From Pseudoalteromonas sp. 3D05 (GTDB lineage Bacteria; Pseudomonadota; Gammaproteobacteria; Enterobacterales; Alteromonadaceae), in NCBI RefSeq assembly GCF_002723455.1, contig NZ_PDUS01000002.1, positions 1 through 64,000 of the forward strand: a DNA stretch of 64,000 nucleotides. Reading direction: 5' to 3'. The translations under genes and the position numbers were made by a program. Positions 28,067 to 38,060 of this stretch are shown here, piece after piece. Under the pieces are notes generated by a model that was not told where the DNA came from, did not search any database, and saw only the letters and a program-made list of their open reading frames with translations. Position 1 is the first letter of the stretch, and each line of letters begins with the position of its first letter.

Positions 28067-28444
28067 GTGAAAAAGCAAAGACCTGTAAATCTAGATCTAA
28101 CAACTATATCTATGCCGGCAACGGCTAAAGCATCAATATTTCACCGCGTCACCGGTGTTGCATTATTTTTTGCTTTAACGTTTGTCATTTGGGCTTGGTC
28201 TGAGTCTCTCTCTTCTGCCGAAGGTTTTGAATTCGTCAAGGGTCTGTTTAGCGGATTCATTGCCAAATTTATAGCTTGGGGCACCATTTCTGTATTGGCG
28301 TATCACCTTATCGGTGGTATCCGTCATATCATTATGGATATGGGACATTGGGAAGAACTTGAATCAGGTAACTTCAGCGCTAAAATTGCGATGGCTCTTG
28401 GCGTTGTAGCTTCTGTATTATCAGGGGTGTGGATATGGTTTTAA
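28067..28444 (+). CDS. sdhC: Succinate dehydrogenase cytochrome b556 subunit
   Basis: The 125-residue membrane anchor of complex II, with three helices and the quinone/heme signature SIFHRVTGVALF plus a heme-ligand histidine in LAYHLIGGIRH. Start GTG 28067. It overlaps sdhD by ten bases. Together with SdhD it binds heme b and ubiquinone. Confidence 0.95.
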   Translation: MKKQRPVNLDLTTISMPATAKASIFHRVTGVALFFALTFVIWAWSESLSSAEGFEFVKGLFSGFIAKFIAWGTISVLAYHLIGGIRHIIMDMGHWEELESGNFSAKIAMALGVVASVLSGVWIWF

Positions 28445-28782
28445 ATCAAGCAACTCTTAAACGTGATGGTGTACAAGATTTTGTATCATTACGTACCACG
28501 GCACTAGTGATTACCGCTTACGCGATTTTTATTATTGGCTATTTCTTAGCGACGCCTGAAGTCACTTTCGAAGCATGGCAAGGCCTGTTTTCAAACCTAG
28601 CAATGAAAGGGTTTACTCTAATTACCCTTGTTTGCATTATGGTTCACACCCGTATTGGCCTTTGGCAAGTACTAACAGACTATGTTAAATGCGCAAAGTT
28701 GCGCGCAGTTTTAGGGTTTGTATTAAACCTTATGGCAGCGGCATACGTAGCTATTGGTCTAATCGTTTTATGGGGTGTTTAA
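28435..28782 (+). CDS. sdhD: Succinate dehydrogenase membrane anchor subunit
   Basis: Starting at ATG 28435 gives 115 residues, the same as E. coli SdhD; the alternative GTG at 28429 adds two residues. Three membrane helices are seen, with the conserved HTRIGLWQVLTDYVK segment carrying the heme histidine region and quinone-site tyrosine. Its stop abuts the GTG of sdhA. Confidence 0.95.
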   Translation: MVLNQATLKRDGVQDFVSLRTTALVITAYAIFIIGYFLATPEVTFEAWQGLFSNLAMKGFTLITLVCIMVHTRIGLWQVLTDYVKCAKLRAVLGFVLNLMAAAYVAIGLIVLWGV

Positions 28783-30555
28783 GTGAAATATTCTGTTCGT
28801 GAATTTGATGCCGTAGTGATTGGCGCAGGTGGTGCGGGTATGCGTGCTGCTCTTGCAATCACTGAATCAGGTAAAACCTGTGCACTAATCTCTAAAGTTT
28901 TCCCAACGCGTTCTCACACTGTGTCAGCACAGGGTGGTATTACGGTTGCGCTGGGTAACTCACATGAAGATAACTGGGAATGGCACATGTACGATACTGT
29001 CAAGGGTTCCGATTTTATCGGCGACCAAGATGCTATCGAATACATGTGTAATACAGGCCCAGAAGCTATTACTGAACTTGAAAATATGGGTTTACCATTT
29101 TCTCGTTTTGAAAATGGCCGTGTTTACCAACGTCCTTTCGGTGGTCAATCGAAAAACTTTGGTGGTGAACAAGCTGCACGTACAGCAGCTGCTGCTGACC
29201 GTACAGGTCATGCATTGTTACACCTTCTTTACCAGCAAAATGTTAAAAACAAAACTAACGTATTCTCTGAGTGGTATGCGCTAGATTTAGTAAAAAATGA
29301 TGATGGTAATGTAGTTGGTTGTACTGCAATCGATATCGAGACGGGCGAAGTTGTTTACTTCAAGTCTAAAGCGGTTGTATTAGCTACTGGTGGTGCAGGT
29401 CGTATCTTCGCATCAACAACTAATGCACACATCAACACTGGTGACGGTGTTGGTATGGCTACTCGTGCTGGTATTTCTATGCAAGACATGGAAATGTGGC
29501 AGTTCCACCCAACGGGTATTGCTGGTGCAGGTACACTTGTAACTGAAGGTTGTCGTGGTGAAGGTGGTTATCTTTTAAATAAAGATGGCGAACGTTTCAT
29601 GGAACGTTATGCACCTAACGCAAAAGATTTAGCGTCACGTGATGTTGTTGCCCGTTCAATGATGACAGAGATTCGTGAAGGTCGTGGTTGTGATGGTCCT
29701 TGGGGTCCACACATCAAGCTAAAACTTGACCATCTAGGTGAAGAAACGCTTAATCTACGTCTTCCAGGCGTTTGTGACTTAGCTAAAACATTTGCACATG
29801 TTGATCCAGCTAAAGAGCCAATTCCAGTAATTCCAACATGTCACTATATGATGGGTGGCGTGCCAACGAATGTAAATGGACAAGCACTGCAAATCGATGC
29901 TAATGGTAACGAGAAAGTAGTTGAAGGTTTATTTGCAGTGGGTGAAATTGCGTGTGTATCTGTACACGGTGCAAACCGCTTAGGTGGTAACTCACTACTT
30001 GATTTAGTTGTATTTGGTCGTGCTGCAGGTAACTTCCTTGGTACTTACCTAAATGATGTTGAAGTATCTAAGAATGCTTCTGATTCAGACCTAGAGGCGT
30101 CACTTGCACGCTTTAATCGTTGGGAAAACTCAACAGTTGGTCAAGGTGAAGACCCAGTACAAATTAAGAAAGACCTACAGCAATGTATGCAATTGAATTT
30201 CTCGGTTTTCCGTGAAGGTGATTCAATGGCATCAGGTCTACAAGAGCTTAAAGAAATTCGTGAACGTTTACAGCATGCACGTCTTGATGACAAGTCATCA
30301 GATTTCAATACTGCACGTATCGAATGTCTAGAGCTAGACAACTTAATGGAAACAGCATACTCAACAGCAGTAGCTGCAAACTTCCGTACTGAAAGCCGTG
30401 GTGCACACTCTCGCTTTGACTTCCCAGATCGTGATGATACGAACTGGTTATGTCACTCAATTTTCAATCCAACTACGGATGAAATGAGCAAGCGTGATGT
30501 AAACTATGCGCCTAAGATGCGTGAAGCATTTCCACCTAAAGCACGTACATACTAG
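28783..30555 (+). CDS. sdhA: Succinate dehydrogenase flavoprotein subunit
   Basis: It oxidises succinate to fumarate with covalent FAD. The 590 residues carry the FAD-binding [15 protein letters not shown], the flavinylated histidine in [18 protein letters not shown], and [20 protein letters not shown]. Start GTG 28783 directly follows the sdhD stop. E. coli SdhA is 588 residues. Confidence 0.97.
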   Translation: MKYSVREFDAVVIGAGGAGMRAALAITESGKTCALISKVFPTRSHTVSAQGGITVALGNSHEDNWEWHMYDTVKGSDFIGDQDAIEYMCNTGPEAITELENMGLPFSRFENGRVYQRPFGGQSKNFGGEQAARTAAAADRTGHALLHLLYQQNVKNKTNVFSEWYALDLVKNDDGNVVGCTAIDIETGEVVYFKSKAVVLATGGAGRIFASTTNAHINTGDGVGMATRAGISMQDMEMWQFHPTGIAGAGTLVTEGCRGEGGYLLNKDGERFMERYAPNAKDLASRDVVARSMMTEIREGRGCDGPWGPHIKLKLDHLGEETLNLRLPGVCDLAKTFAHVDPAKEPIPVIPTCHYMMGGVPTNVNGQALQIDANGNEKVVEGLFAVGEIACVSVHGANRLGGNSLLDLVVFGRAAGNFLGTYLNDVEVSKNASDSDLEASLARFNRWENSTVGQGEDPVQIKKDLQQCMQLNFSVFREGDSMASGLQELKEIRERLQHARLDDKSSDFNTARIECLELDNLMETAYSTAVAANFRTESRGAHSRFDFPDRDDTNWLCHSIFNPTTDEMSKRDVNYAPKMREAFPPKARTY

Positions 30556-30565
30556 GAGCGAGACG

Positions 30566-31282
30566 ATGGCACAAGTACAATTTTCTGTATATCGTTACAA
30601 TCCAGATGTTGATAATGCCCCACGTATGCAAGAGTATACTTTGCAAACGGAAGAAGGCCACGACATGATGGTTTTGGATGCACTTTTACTGTTAAAAGAG
30701 CAAGATCCAACATTATCTTTCCGTCGTTCATGCCGTGAAGGTGTGTGTGGTTCTGACGGTGTCAACATGAATGGTAAAAATGGTTTGGCATGTATAACAC
30801 CTCTATCTACGCTACAAAAAAATGGCAAAGGTAAAATTGTTGTACGTCCACTACCGGGCTTACCAGTGGTACGTGACCTTGTTATTGACATGAGTCAGTT
30901 CTACACTCAATACGAGAAAGTAAAACCTTACCTAATTAATGACACGCCTGCGGCGGGTGAACGTCTTCAGTCAATCGAAGAACGTGATAAGTTAGATGGT
31001 CTTTACGAATGTATTTTGTGTGCATGTTGTTCAACATCGTGTCCTTCGTTCTGGTGGAATCCAGACAAGTTCATAGGTCCTGCTGGTCTTCTTCATGCTT
31101 ACCGTTTCTTGGCTGATAGCCGAGACACTGCAACAGAAGAACGTTTAGCTGACTTAGACGATGCGTTCAGCGTGTTCCGTTGTCACAGTATCATGAACTG
31201 TGTTAGCGTTTGTCCTAAGGGTCTTAATCCGACTAAAGCAATTGGACAAATCAAATCAATGTTATTAAACCGCTCGGTTTAA
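30566..31282 (+). CDS. sdhB: Succinate dehydrogenase iron-sulfur subunit
   Basis: It transfers electrons from FAD to the quinone site. At 238 residues from ATG 30566 (GGAG seven bases upstream) it equals E. coli SdhB; a longer reading inside sdhA has no support. Clusters: [2Fe-2S] from CREGVCGSDG and the following cysteine, then CILCACCSTSCPS and CHSIMNCVSVCPKGLNP for the [4Fe-4S] and [3Fe-4S] centres. Confidence 0.97.
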   Translation: MAQVQFSVYRYNPDVDNAPRMQEYTLQTEEGHDMMVLDALLLLKEQDPTLSFRRSCREGVCGSDGVNMNGKNGLACITPLSTLQKNGKGKIVVRPLPGLPVVRDLVIDMSQFYTQYEKVKPYLINDTPAAGERLQSIEERDKLDGLYECILCACCSTSCPSFWWNPDKFIGPAGLLHAYRFLADSRDTATEERLADLDDAFSVFRCHSIMNCVSVCPKGLNPTKAIGQIKSMLLNRSV

Positions 31283-31298
31283 TTGTGTTGTAAAAAGT

Positions 31299-31326
31299 AA
31301 GGTGGCTACTCAATGTTAGCCACCTT
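31299..31326 (+). terminator. Intercistronic hairpin between sdhB and sucA
   Basis: AAGGTGGCT and AGCCACCTT pair around a ten-base loop, followed only by GTTATAT. It is probably a weak terminator or processing site that lets part of the sdh transcription pass into sucAB. Confidence 0.6.
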
Positions 31327-31370
31327 GTTATATAACAATTAATTTCTGCGCTAAAGAAAAGGGCTTATAA

Positions 31371-34190
31371 ATGCACGAAGGTGTGATGAAGGCATGGCTA
31401 GAATCTTCACATTTAAACGGCGGTAACGTTGCTTATGTTGAAGAGCTTTATGAAGCGTATTTAGACGATGCGACTTCTGTGCCAGAAGAATGGCGAGAAG
31501 TGTTCGAACAATTACCAAAAGTAGATGGTGTGGATGTTGATGTAAAACATTCAGAAGTTCGTTCACAGTTTGCGGCGCTTGCTAAAAACAAGCATAGAGA
31601 AGTAGTGGTAGCAGAGGGTGGAAGCGGTGACCTTAAACAGGTTAAAGTTCTCCAGCTTATAAATGCTTTCCGTTTCCGTGGTCATCAAAATGCTAATCTA
31701 GATCCATTAGATATATGGAAACGCGAGCGCGTTCGCGATTTAGAATTAGAATACCACGACTTATCTGAAGCTGATTTTGACCGTGAATTTAACGTGGGAT
31801 CGTTTGCCGTTGGCCGCGATACCATGCCTTTAGGTGAATTATATAAGGCTCTTAAGACTACGTATTGTGGCTCTGTGGGTGCCGAGTATATGCACATCAC
31901 ATCGACTGAAGAAAAGCGTTGGTTGCAACAACGTTTAGAGTCAGTGCAATCACGTCCAAATTTCAGTAAAGATGAAAAGTTACGCATCCTTAAGGGGCTA
32001 ACAGCAGCAGACGGTCTTGAAAAGTACTTAGGTGCTAAATTTCCAGGTGCTAAACGTTTCTCACTAGAAGGTGGTGATGCGCTTGTACCAATGCTTAAAG
32101 AGCTAATACACCGTGCTGGCGAAAGTGGTCAAAAAGAAGCTGTAATAGGCATGGCCCACCGCGGGCGCTTAAATGTCTTGGTGAATGTGCTTGGTAAAAA
32201 TCCATCCGAATTATTTGATGAATTCGCCGGTAAACATAAAGACACAAACAGTTCGGGTGATGTTAAATATCACATGGGTTATTCGTCAGACTTTGCGACC
32301 AGTGGTGGCAAAGTGCATATGGCACTTGCATTCAACCCATCTCACCTTGAAATTGTAAACCCAGTTGTAATGGGATCTGTACGTGCTCGTTTAGACCGTT
32401 TAAATGATTCTACGGGTTCAAAAGCACTTCCGATCACTATCCATGGTGATTCAGCTATTGCAGGACAGGGCGTAGTTCAAGAAACATTTAACCTGTCACA
32501 GACTAATGCATTTAGTTGTGGTGGTAGTATCCGTATTGTTGTAAACAACCAAGTTGGTTTTACAACAAGCAAACAAGACGATGTTCGCTCAACAGATTAC
32601 TGTACAGACATTGCAAAAATGGTACAGTCTCCGATTTTCCACGTTAATTCTGATGACCCTGAAGCAGTTGCGTTTGTTACGCAAATCGCGCTTGATTTCA
32701 GAAATAAATTTAAACGTGATGTAGTAATCGACCTAGTCTGCTACCGTCGCCACGGTCACAATGAAGCTGATGAGCCTAATGCAACTCAGCCAATTATGTA
32801 CCAAAAAATTAAAAAGCACCCAGTTCCACGTTTAATATACGCCAATCAACTAGTTGATGAAGGCACATTAACTGAATCTGATGTAAAAGCCTTAGCTGAC
32901 ACATACAGAAACGGTTTAGACGACGGAAACTGTGTTGTTGAAGAAGTTCAGCCAGAAACATCACATTCATCTGATTGGGCCAAATATGTTGGTCATGATT
33001 GGAATGTCGAATACGATGCATCTGTCTCAGTAGAAAAGTTAAAAGAGTTAGGTAACATTGTTGCTAACTACCCAGACGATCATAAAGCGCAGTCACGTGT
33101 TAAAAAGATTTATGACGACCGTAAGCTGATGGCCGCGGGTGAAAAGCCACTTGACTGGGGTATGGCTGAAACTTTAGCTTACGCAACAATTGCAAATGAA
33201 GGCACTGATATTCGCTTAACAGGCCAAGATTCTGGCCGTGGTACTTTCTTCCACCGCCATGCGGTTGTCCATAATCAAGCAGATGGTTCTACTTATTTAC
33301 CTCTTCAGCACATCAGTGAAGAGCAAGGTACGTTTGAAGTATTTGACTCTGTTTTATCAGAAGAAGCAGTACTTGCATTTGAATATGGTTATGCAACAGC
33401 AGAGCCTACGTCATTAGTACTTTGGGAAGCACAGTTTGGTGATTTTGCGAATGGTGCTCAAGTAGTATTTGACCAATTCTTAAGTTCTGGTGAGCAAAAA
33501 TGGGGCCGTTTATGTGGCCTAACAATTTTGCTTCCACATGGTTATGAAGGCCAAGGCCCAGAGCACAGCTCAGCACGTCTTGAGCGTTTTTTACAATTGT
33601 GTGCTGACCATAACATGCAAGTGTGTGTGCCTTCTACACCAGCGCAAGTATATGCAATGCTTCGTCGTCAATCAGTTAGGCCACTTCGCCGTCCATTGAT
33701 TGTAATGACGCCTAAGTCTTTATTGCGCCACCCATTAGCGACATCTTCATTAGAAGAGCTATCGGAAGGTGTTTTCCATAATATGATTGATGAAATCGAT
33801 GATATTAATGCTGATAAAGTTGAACGCGTTGTATTTTGTAGCGGTAAAGTATACTTCGAACTACTGCAAGAGCGCCGTAAGCTTGAATTAGATAATGTAG
33901 CTATTGTACGTGTTGAGCAGTTATACCCGTTCCCGCATGATGAAATGGAGGCAATTATGTCTCGCTATCAACATGTTAAAGATTTTGTTTGGTGTCAAGA
34001 AGAGCCACAAAACCAAGGCGCATGGTATTGTTCACAGCACCACTTTGTCGAAGCAATTCCTCAAGGTGCGAAGCTCAAATACGCAGGCCGTAAGGCATCA
34101 GCTTCACCGGCATGTGGTTATATGTCAGTGCATACTAAAGAACAACAAGCGCTCGTTGCAGATGCGCTTACAATAGAAAATAAAGGATAA
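31371..34190 (+). CDS. sucA: 2-oxoglutarate dehydrogenase E1 component
   Basis: This thiamine-diphosphate enzyme decarboxylates 2-oxoglutarate and passes the succinyl group to E2. The 939 residues begin with the E2-binding segment (SHLNGGNVAYVEELYEAY). Then come GMAHRGRLNVL, the ThDP motif beginning HGDSAIAGQG and the NNQVGFTTS segment, and C-terminal HGYEGQGPEHSSARLERFL. It is separated by four bases from sucB. Confidence 0.97.
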   Translation: MHEGVMKAWLESSHLNGGNVAYVEELYEAYLDDATSVPEEWREVFEQLPKVDGVDVDVKHSEVRSQFAALAKNKHREVVVAEGGSGDLKQVKVLQLINAFRFRGHQNANLDPLDIWKRERVRDLELEYHDLSEADFDREFNVGSFAVGRDTMPLGELYKALKTTYCGSVGAEYMHITSTEEKRWLQQRLESVQSRPNFSKDEKLRILKGLTAADGLEKYLGAKFPGAKRFSLEGGDALVPMLKELIHRAGESGQKEAVIGMAHRGRLNVLVNVLGKNPSELFDEFAGKHKDTNSSGDVKYHMGYSSDFATSGGKVHMALAFNPSHLEIVNPVVMGSVRARLDRLNDSTGSKALPITIHGDSAIAGQGVVQETFNLSQTNAFSCGGSIRIVVNNQVGFTTSKQDDVRSTDYCTDIAKMVQSPIFHVNSDDPEAVAFVTQIALDFRNKFKRDVVIDLVCYRRHGHNEADEPNATQPIMYQKIKKHPVPRLIYANQLVDEGTLTESDVKALADTYRNGLDDGNCVVEEVQPETSHSSDWAKYVGHDWNVEYDASVSVEKLKELGNIVANYPDDHKAQSRVKKIYDDRKLMAAGEKPLDWGMAETLAYATIANEGTDIRLTGQDSGRGTFFHRHAVVHNQADGSTYLPLQHISEEQGTFEVFDSVLSEEAVLAFEYGYATAEPTSLVLWEAQFGDFANGAQVVFDQFLSSGEQKWGRLCGLTILLPHGYEGQGPEHSSARLERFLQLCADHNMQVCVPSTPAQVYAMLRRQSVRPLRRPLIVMTPKSLLRHPLATSSLEELSEGVFHNMIDEIDDINADKVERVVFCSGKVYFELLQERRKLELDNVAIVRVEQLYPFPHDEMEAIMSRYQHVKDFVWCQEEPQNQGAWYCSQHHFVEAIPQGAKLKYAGRKASASPACGYMSVHTKEQQALVADALTIENKG

Positions 34191-34193
34191 GCA

Positions 34194-35708
34194 ATGAGCA
34201 CAGAAATTAAAGTTCCTGTTCTTCCTGAGTCGGTTGCTGATGCTTCCGTTGCTACATGGCACGTAAGTGTTGGCGACAAAGTAAGCCGTGACCAAAACTT
34301 AGTAGATATTGAAACAGATAAAGTAGTGTTAGAAGTGGTTGCACAAAATGATGGTGTTATCACTGAAATTTCACAAGAAGAAGGTGCAACGGTTCTTGGT
34401 GATCAAGTAATCGGTTTAATTGGCGACGCTGACAGTGCTGCGCCAACAGAAGAGTCTAAAGAAGACTCAGCGCCAGCAAAATCAGAAGACGCGCCTGCGG
34501 CGCAATCAGCTCCAGCATCAGAAGGTAAAGAAGTGGACATTAAAGTACCTGTACTTCCAGAATCAGTTGCAGACGCAACAGTAGCTACTTGGCACGTTCA
34601 ACCAGGTGACGCGGTTTCTCGCGACCAAAACTTAGTTGACATTGAAACTGACAAAGTTGTTCTTGAAGTTGTTGCTCAAGAAGACGGTGTTATGGGTGAT
34701 ATCATCCACGCTGAAGGCGATACAGTACTTGGTGAACAAGTTATTGGTAAAGTTAAAGCCGGCGGCGCACCAGCTGCACCTGCAGCAAAAGAAGAAGCAG
34801 CACCTGCTGCAGACTCTAGTGACAGTTCAGATGTATTAACGCCATCTGTTCGTCGTTTAATCGCTGAAAAAGGCCTAGACGCTTCTAAAATTAAAGGCAC
34901 TGGCAAAAACGGTCGTGTAACTAAAGAAGATGTTGATACCTTCTTAAAAGCACCTGCACCAGCGGCTAAAAAAGCAGAAGCGTCTGTACCAGCAGCGCCA
35001 ATGGGTGACCGTTCACAAAAACGTGTACCAATGACACGCTTACGTAAAACGATTGCTAACCGCCTTCTTGAAGCGAAAAACTCAACGGCTATGTTAACGA
35101 CGTTTAACGAAGTAAACATGAAGCCAATTATGGACCTTCGTAAACAGTACCAAGAAGTGTTTGAAAAGCGCCACGGTATTCGTCTAGGTTTCATGTCTTT
35201 TTACGTTAAAGCGGTAACTGAAGCTCTTAAGCGCTTCCCAGAAGTAAACGCATCAATTGATGGCGATGATATCGTTTACCACAATTACTTTGATATCAGC
35301 ATTGCTGTTTCTACGCCACGTGGCTTAGTAACGCCAGTACTTAAAGATTGCGATAAGCTGTCTGTTGCTGAAATCGAAAAAGGTATTCGTGAACTTGCAC
35401 TTAAAGGTCGTGACGGCAAGCTTTCGCTTGATGATATGACTGGCGGTAACTTCACAATTACTAACGGTGGTGTGTTTGGTTCATTATTATCTACACCTAT
35501 TATCAACTTACCGCAGTCGTCTATTTTGGGTATGCACAAAATCCAAGATCGTCCAATGGCTGTAAATGGCAAAGTTGAAATTCTACCAATGATGTATTTG
35601 GCGCTTTCTTATGATCACCGCCAAATCGATGGTAAAGAATCTGTTGGCTTCTTAGTGACTATTAAAGAGTTACTTGAAGATCCAACTCGCTTATTGCTAG
35701 ATGTTTAA
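34194..35708 (+). CDS. sucB: Dihydrolipoyl succinyltransferase E2 with two lipoyl domains
   Basis: The core of the 2-oxoglutarate dehydrogenase complex. Two lipoyl domains lie in tandem, with the lysine in ETDKVV at K43 and K154, joined by an Ala/Pro/Glu-rich linker. A subunit-binding domain ([14 protein letters not shown]) and the catalytic domain ending [15 protein letters not shown] follow. At 504 residues it is about 100 longer than the one-lipoyl E. coli protein, because of the extra lipoyl domain and linker. No lpd gene follows, so E3 is supplied from elsewhere. Confidence 0.95.
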   Translation: MSTEIKVPVLPESVADASVATWHVSVGDKVSRDQNLVDIETDKVVLEVVAQNDGVITEISQEEGATVLGDQVIGLIGDADSAAPTEESKEDSAPAKSEDAPAAQSAPASEGKEVDIKVPVLPESVADATVATWHVQPGDAVSRDQNLVDIETDKVVLEVVAQEDGVMGDIIHAEGDTVLGEQVIGKVKAGGAPAAPAAKEEAAPAADSSDSSDVLTPSVRRLIAEKGLDASKIKGTGKNGRVTKEDVDTFLKAPAPAAKKAEASVPAAPMGDRSQKRVPMTRLRKTIANRLLEAKNSTAMLTTFNEVNMKPIMDLRKQYQEVFEKRHGIRLGFMSFYVKAVTEALKRFPEVNASIDGDDIVYHNYFDISIAVSTPRGLVTPVLKDCDKLSVAEIEKGIRELALKGRDGKLSLDDMTGGNFTITNGGVFGSLLSTPIINLPQSSILGMHKIQDRPMAVNGKVEILPMMYLALSYDHRQIDGKESVGFLVTIKELLEDPTRLLLDV

Positions 35709-35726
35709 TCTAGTTGTATGAAATAT

Positions 35727-35759
35727 AAGCTGTGAATGAACATTCACAGCTTTTTTTTT
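35727..35759 (+). terminator. Rho-independent terminator of sdh-sucAB
   Basis: AAGCTGTGAATG pairs with CATTCACAGCTT around an AA loop, followed by seven further T. It separates sucAB from sucCD. Confidence 0.93.
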
Positions 35760-35885
35760 GCGCCTTTGGTGTAACTGGGGTTTTCATGTTAAGCCTTGGG
35801 ATCTATACTAAGTGCGCAATTTGGGATAGCTGTTTATTTGCATAAATATTCAGCTCTTTTAGTATAAAAAATTGGATAAAGCATC

Positions 35886-37052
35886 ATGAATTTGCATGAG
35901 TATCAGGCAAAACAACTTTTTGCCGAATATGGTTTACCAGTTTCTCAAGGTTTCGCTTGCGATACACCTGAAGAAGCTGCAGCAGCTGCCGAAAAAATTG
36001 GCGGCGATATGTGGGTTGTTAAAACTCAGGTTCACGCAGGTGGACGTGGTAAAGCTGGCGGTGTAAAGCTAGTTAAAACTATCGACGAAGTAAAAGAATT
36101 TGCTGCAAACTGGTTAGGTAAAAACTTAGTTACTTACCAAACAGACGAGAATGGTCAGCCTGTTGCTAAAATTTTAGTAGAAAGCTGCACAGATATCGCC
36201 AACGAATTGTACTTAGGTGCAGTAGTTGACCGTGCTTCTCGCAAAGTTGTTTTCATGGCGTCTACAGAAGGCGGTGTTGAAATTGAAACTGTTGCAGAAG
36301 AAACACCAGAGCTTATCCACAAAGCTGAGATCGATCCATTAGTGGGTCCTCAAGCTTACCAAGCACGTGAACTAGGCTTCAAATTGGGTCTTAACCCAAC
36401 GCAAATGAAGCAGTTCGTTAAGATCTTCATGGGTCTTGGCAACATGTTCAACGATTTCGATTTCGCACTTCTAGAAATCAACCCGTTAGTAGTTACAGAT
36501 GAAGGTAACCTTCACTGTCTTGACGGCAAAATCGGTATTGATGGTAATGCACTTTATCGTCAGCCTAAAATGCGTGATTTCCACGATCCATCTCAAGAAG
36601 ATGCACGTGAAGCACACGCAGCAAGCTTTGAGCTTAACTACGTAGCCCTAGATGGTAATGTAGGTTGTATGGTTAACGGTGCAGGCCTTGCGATGGGTAC
36701 TATGGACATCGTAAACCTACACGGCGGCAAGCCAGCTAACTTCCTGGATGTTGGTGGCGGCGCGACTAAAGAGCGTGTCTCTGAAGCATTCAAAATCATT
36801 CTTTCTGACGACAATGTTAAAGCTGTTTTAGTTAACATCTTTGGCGGTATCGTACGTTGTGACATGATTGCTGAAGGTATCATTGGCGCAGTTAAAGAAG
36901 TAGGCGTAAACGTTCCTGTAGTTGTACGCTTAGAAGGTACTAACGCTGAACTTGGTCGTGACGTTCTTAAGAACTCAGGTCTTGATATCATCGCTGCTGA
37001 ATCACTAACAGATGCTGCTGAGAAAGTTGTAGCTGCTGCGGAGGGCAAATAA
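35886..37052 (+). CDS. sucC: Succinyl-CoA synthetase beta subunit
   Basis: It couples succinyl-CoA cleavage to ATP or GTP formation. The 388-residue ATP-grasp protein opens [18 protein letters not shown], with [24 protein letters not shown] and the C-terminal [11 protein letters not shown]. It has its own leader of 177 bases after a strong terminator, so it is probably transcribed separately from sucAB. The stop overlaps sucD by one base. Confidence 0.97.
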   Translation: MNLHEYQAKQLFAEYGLPVSQGFACDTPEEAAAAAEKIGGDMWVVKTQVHAGGRGKAGGVKLVKTIDEVKEFAANWLGKNLVTYQTDENGQPVAKILVESCTDIANELYLGAVVDRASRKVVFMASTEGGVEIETVAEETPELIHKAEIDPLVGPQAYQARELGFKLGLNPTQMKQFVKIFMGLGNMFNDFDFALLEINPLVVTDEGNLHCLDGKIGIDGNALYRQPKMRDFHDPSQEDAREAHAASFELNYVALDGNVGCMVNGAGLAMGTMDIVNLHGGKPANFLDVGGGATKERVSEAFKIILSDDNVKAVLVNIFGGIVRCDMIAEGIIGAVKEVGVNVPVVVRLEGTNAELGRDVLKNSGLDIIAAESLTDAAEKVVAAAEGK

Positions 37053-37924
37053 TGTCTGTATTAATCAATAAAGATACAAAAGTTATCTGTCAAGGTTTCA
37101 CTGGTGGCCAAGGTACTTTCCACTCAGAGCAAGCGCTTGAGTATGGTACACAAATGGTTGGTGGTGTTAGCCCAGGTAAAGGCGGTCAAACGCACCTAGG
37201 TCTTCCAGTATTCAATACAGTACGTGATGCAGTACAAGAAACTGGCGCAACTGCTTCAGTTATCTATGTACCAGCACCTTTCTGTAAAGATGCAATCTTA
37301 GAAGCTATCGATGCAGGCATCGAGCTAATTGTTTGTATCACTGAAGGTATCCCAACGCTTGATATGGTTGACGTTAAAGTTAAACTTGACGCAACTGGTA
37401 CGCGTATGATCGGTCCTAACTGCCCAGGTGTTATCACTCCGGGTGAGACTAAGATTGGTATCATGCCTGGTCATATCCACAAGCCTGGTAAAGTAGGTAT
37501 TGTTTCTCGCTCTGGTACTTTAACGTACGAAGCGGTTAAGCAAACTACCGATGCTGGTTTTGGTCAATCTACATGTGTAGGTATTGGTGGCGACCCAATT
37601 CCTGGTACTAACTTTATCGACGTTTTAGAAATGTTCGAAAAAGATCCACAAACTGAAGCAATCGTAATGATTGGTGAAATCGGTGGTACTGCAGAAGAAG
37701 AAGCTGCAGAGTACATCAAAGCAAACGTAACTAAACCTGTTGTTTCTTACATTGCTGGTGTTACTGCACCAGAAGGTAAGCGTATGGGTCACGCTGGCGC
37801 AATCATCGCCGGTGGTAAAGGTACTGCTGATGAGAAATTTGCTGCATTAGAAGCTGCTGGCGTACAAACTGTACGTTCACTTGCTGATATCGGTAAAGCA
37901 CTTAAAGAAAAAACTGGCTGGTAA
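37052..37924 (+). CDS. sucD: Succinyl-CoA synthetase alpha subunit
   Basis: The alpha subunit binds CoA and carries the phosphohistidine (in [14 protein letters not shown]). The 290 residues show the CoA fold [27 protein letters not shown] and the SRSGTLTYE loop. Its start overlaps sucC by one base, so the two are coupled. Confidence 0.97.
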   Translation: MSVLINKDTKVICQGFTGGQGTFHSEQALEYGTQMVGGVSPGKGGQTHLGLPVFNTVRDAVQETGATASVIYVPAPFCKDAILEAIDAGIELIVCITEGIPTLDMVDVKVKLDATGTRMIGPNCPGVITPGETKIGIMPGHIHKPGKVGIVSRSGTLTYEAVKQTTDAGFGQSTCVGIGGDPIPGTNFIDVLEMFEKDPQTEAIVMIGEIGGTAEEEAAEYIKANVTKPVVSYIAGVTAPEGKRMGHAGAIIAGGKGTADEKFAALEAAGVQTVRSLADIGKALKEKTGW

Positions 37925-37940
37925 TAGCTTGTTTATTCTT

Positions 37941-37973
37941 AAAAAGGCTCACTTTTAAAGTGAGCCTTTTTTG
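37941..37973 (+). terminator. Rho-independent terminator of sucCD
   Basis: AAAAGGCTCACTTT pairs with AAAGTGAGCCTTTT around a short loop and continues into T. It lies 16 bases after the sucD stop. Confidence 0.93.
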
Positions 37974-38060
37974 TTTTCATAAATAATTTAGGTATTCATT
38001 AGTAAAATATTTTACTGTCGTTATAATAGCTTCGGTCATAATTAGTTAAAGTTCATTATA

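Noticed and set aside
34676..35194. A long minus-strand ORF within sucB
   Set aside because: It mirrors the Ala/Lys-rich coding of sucB; no domain or independent signal was found.
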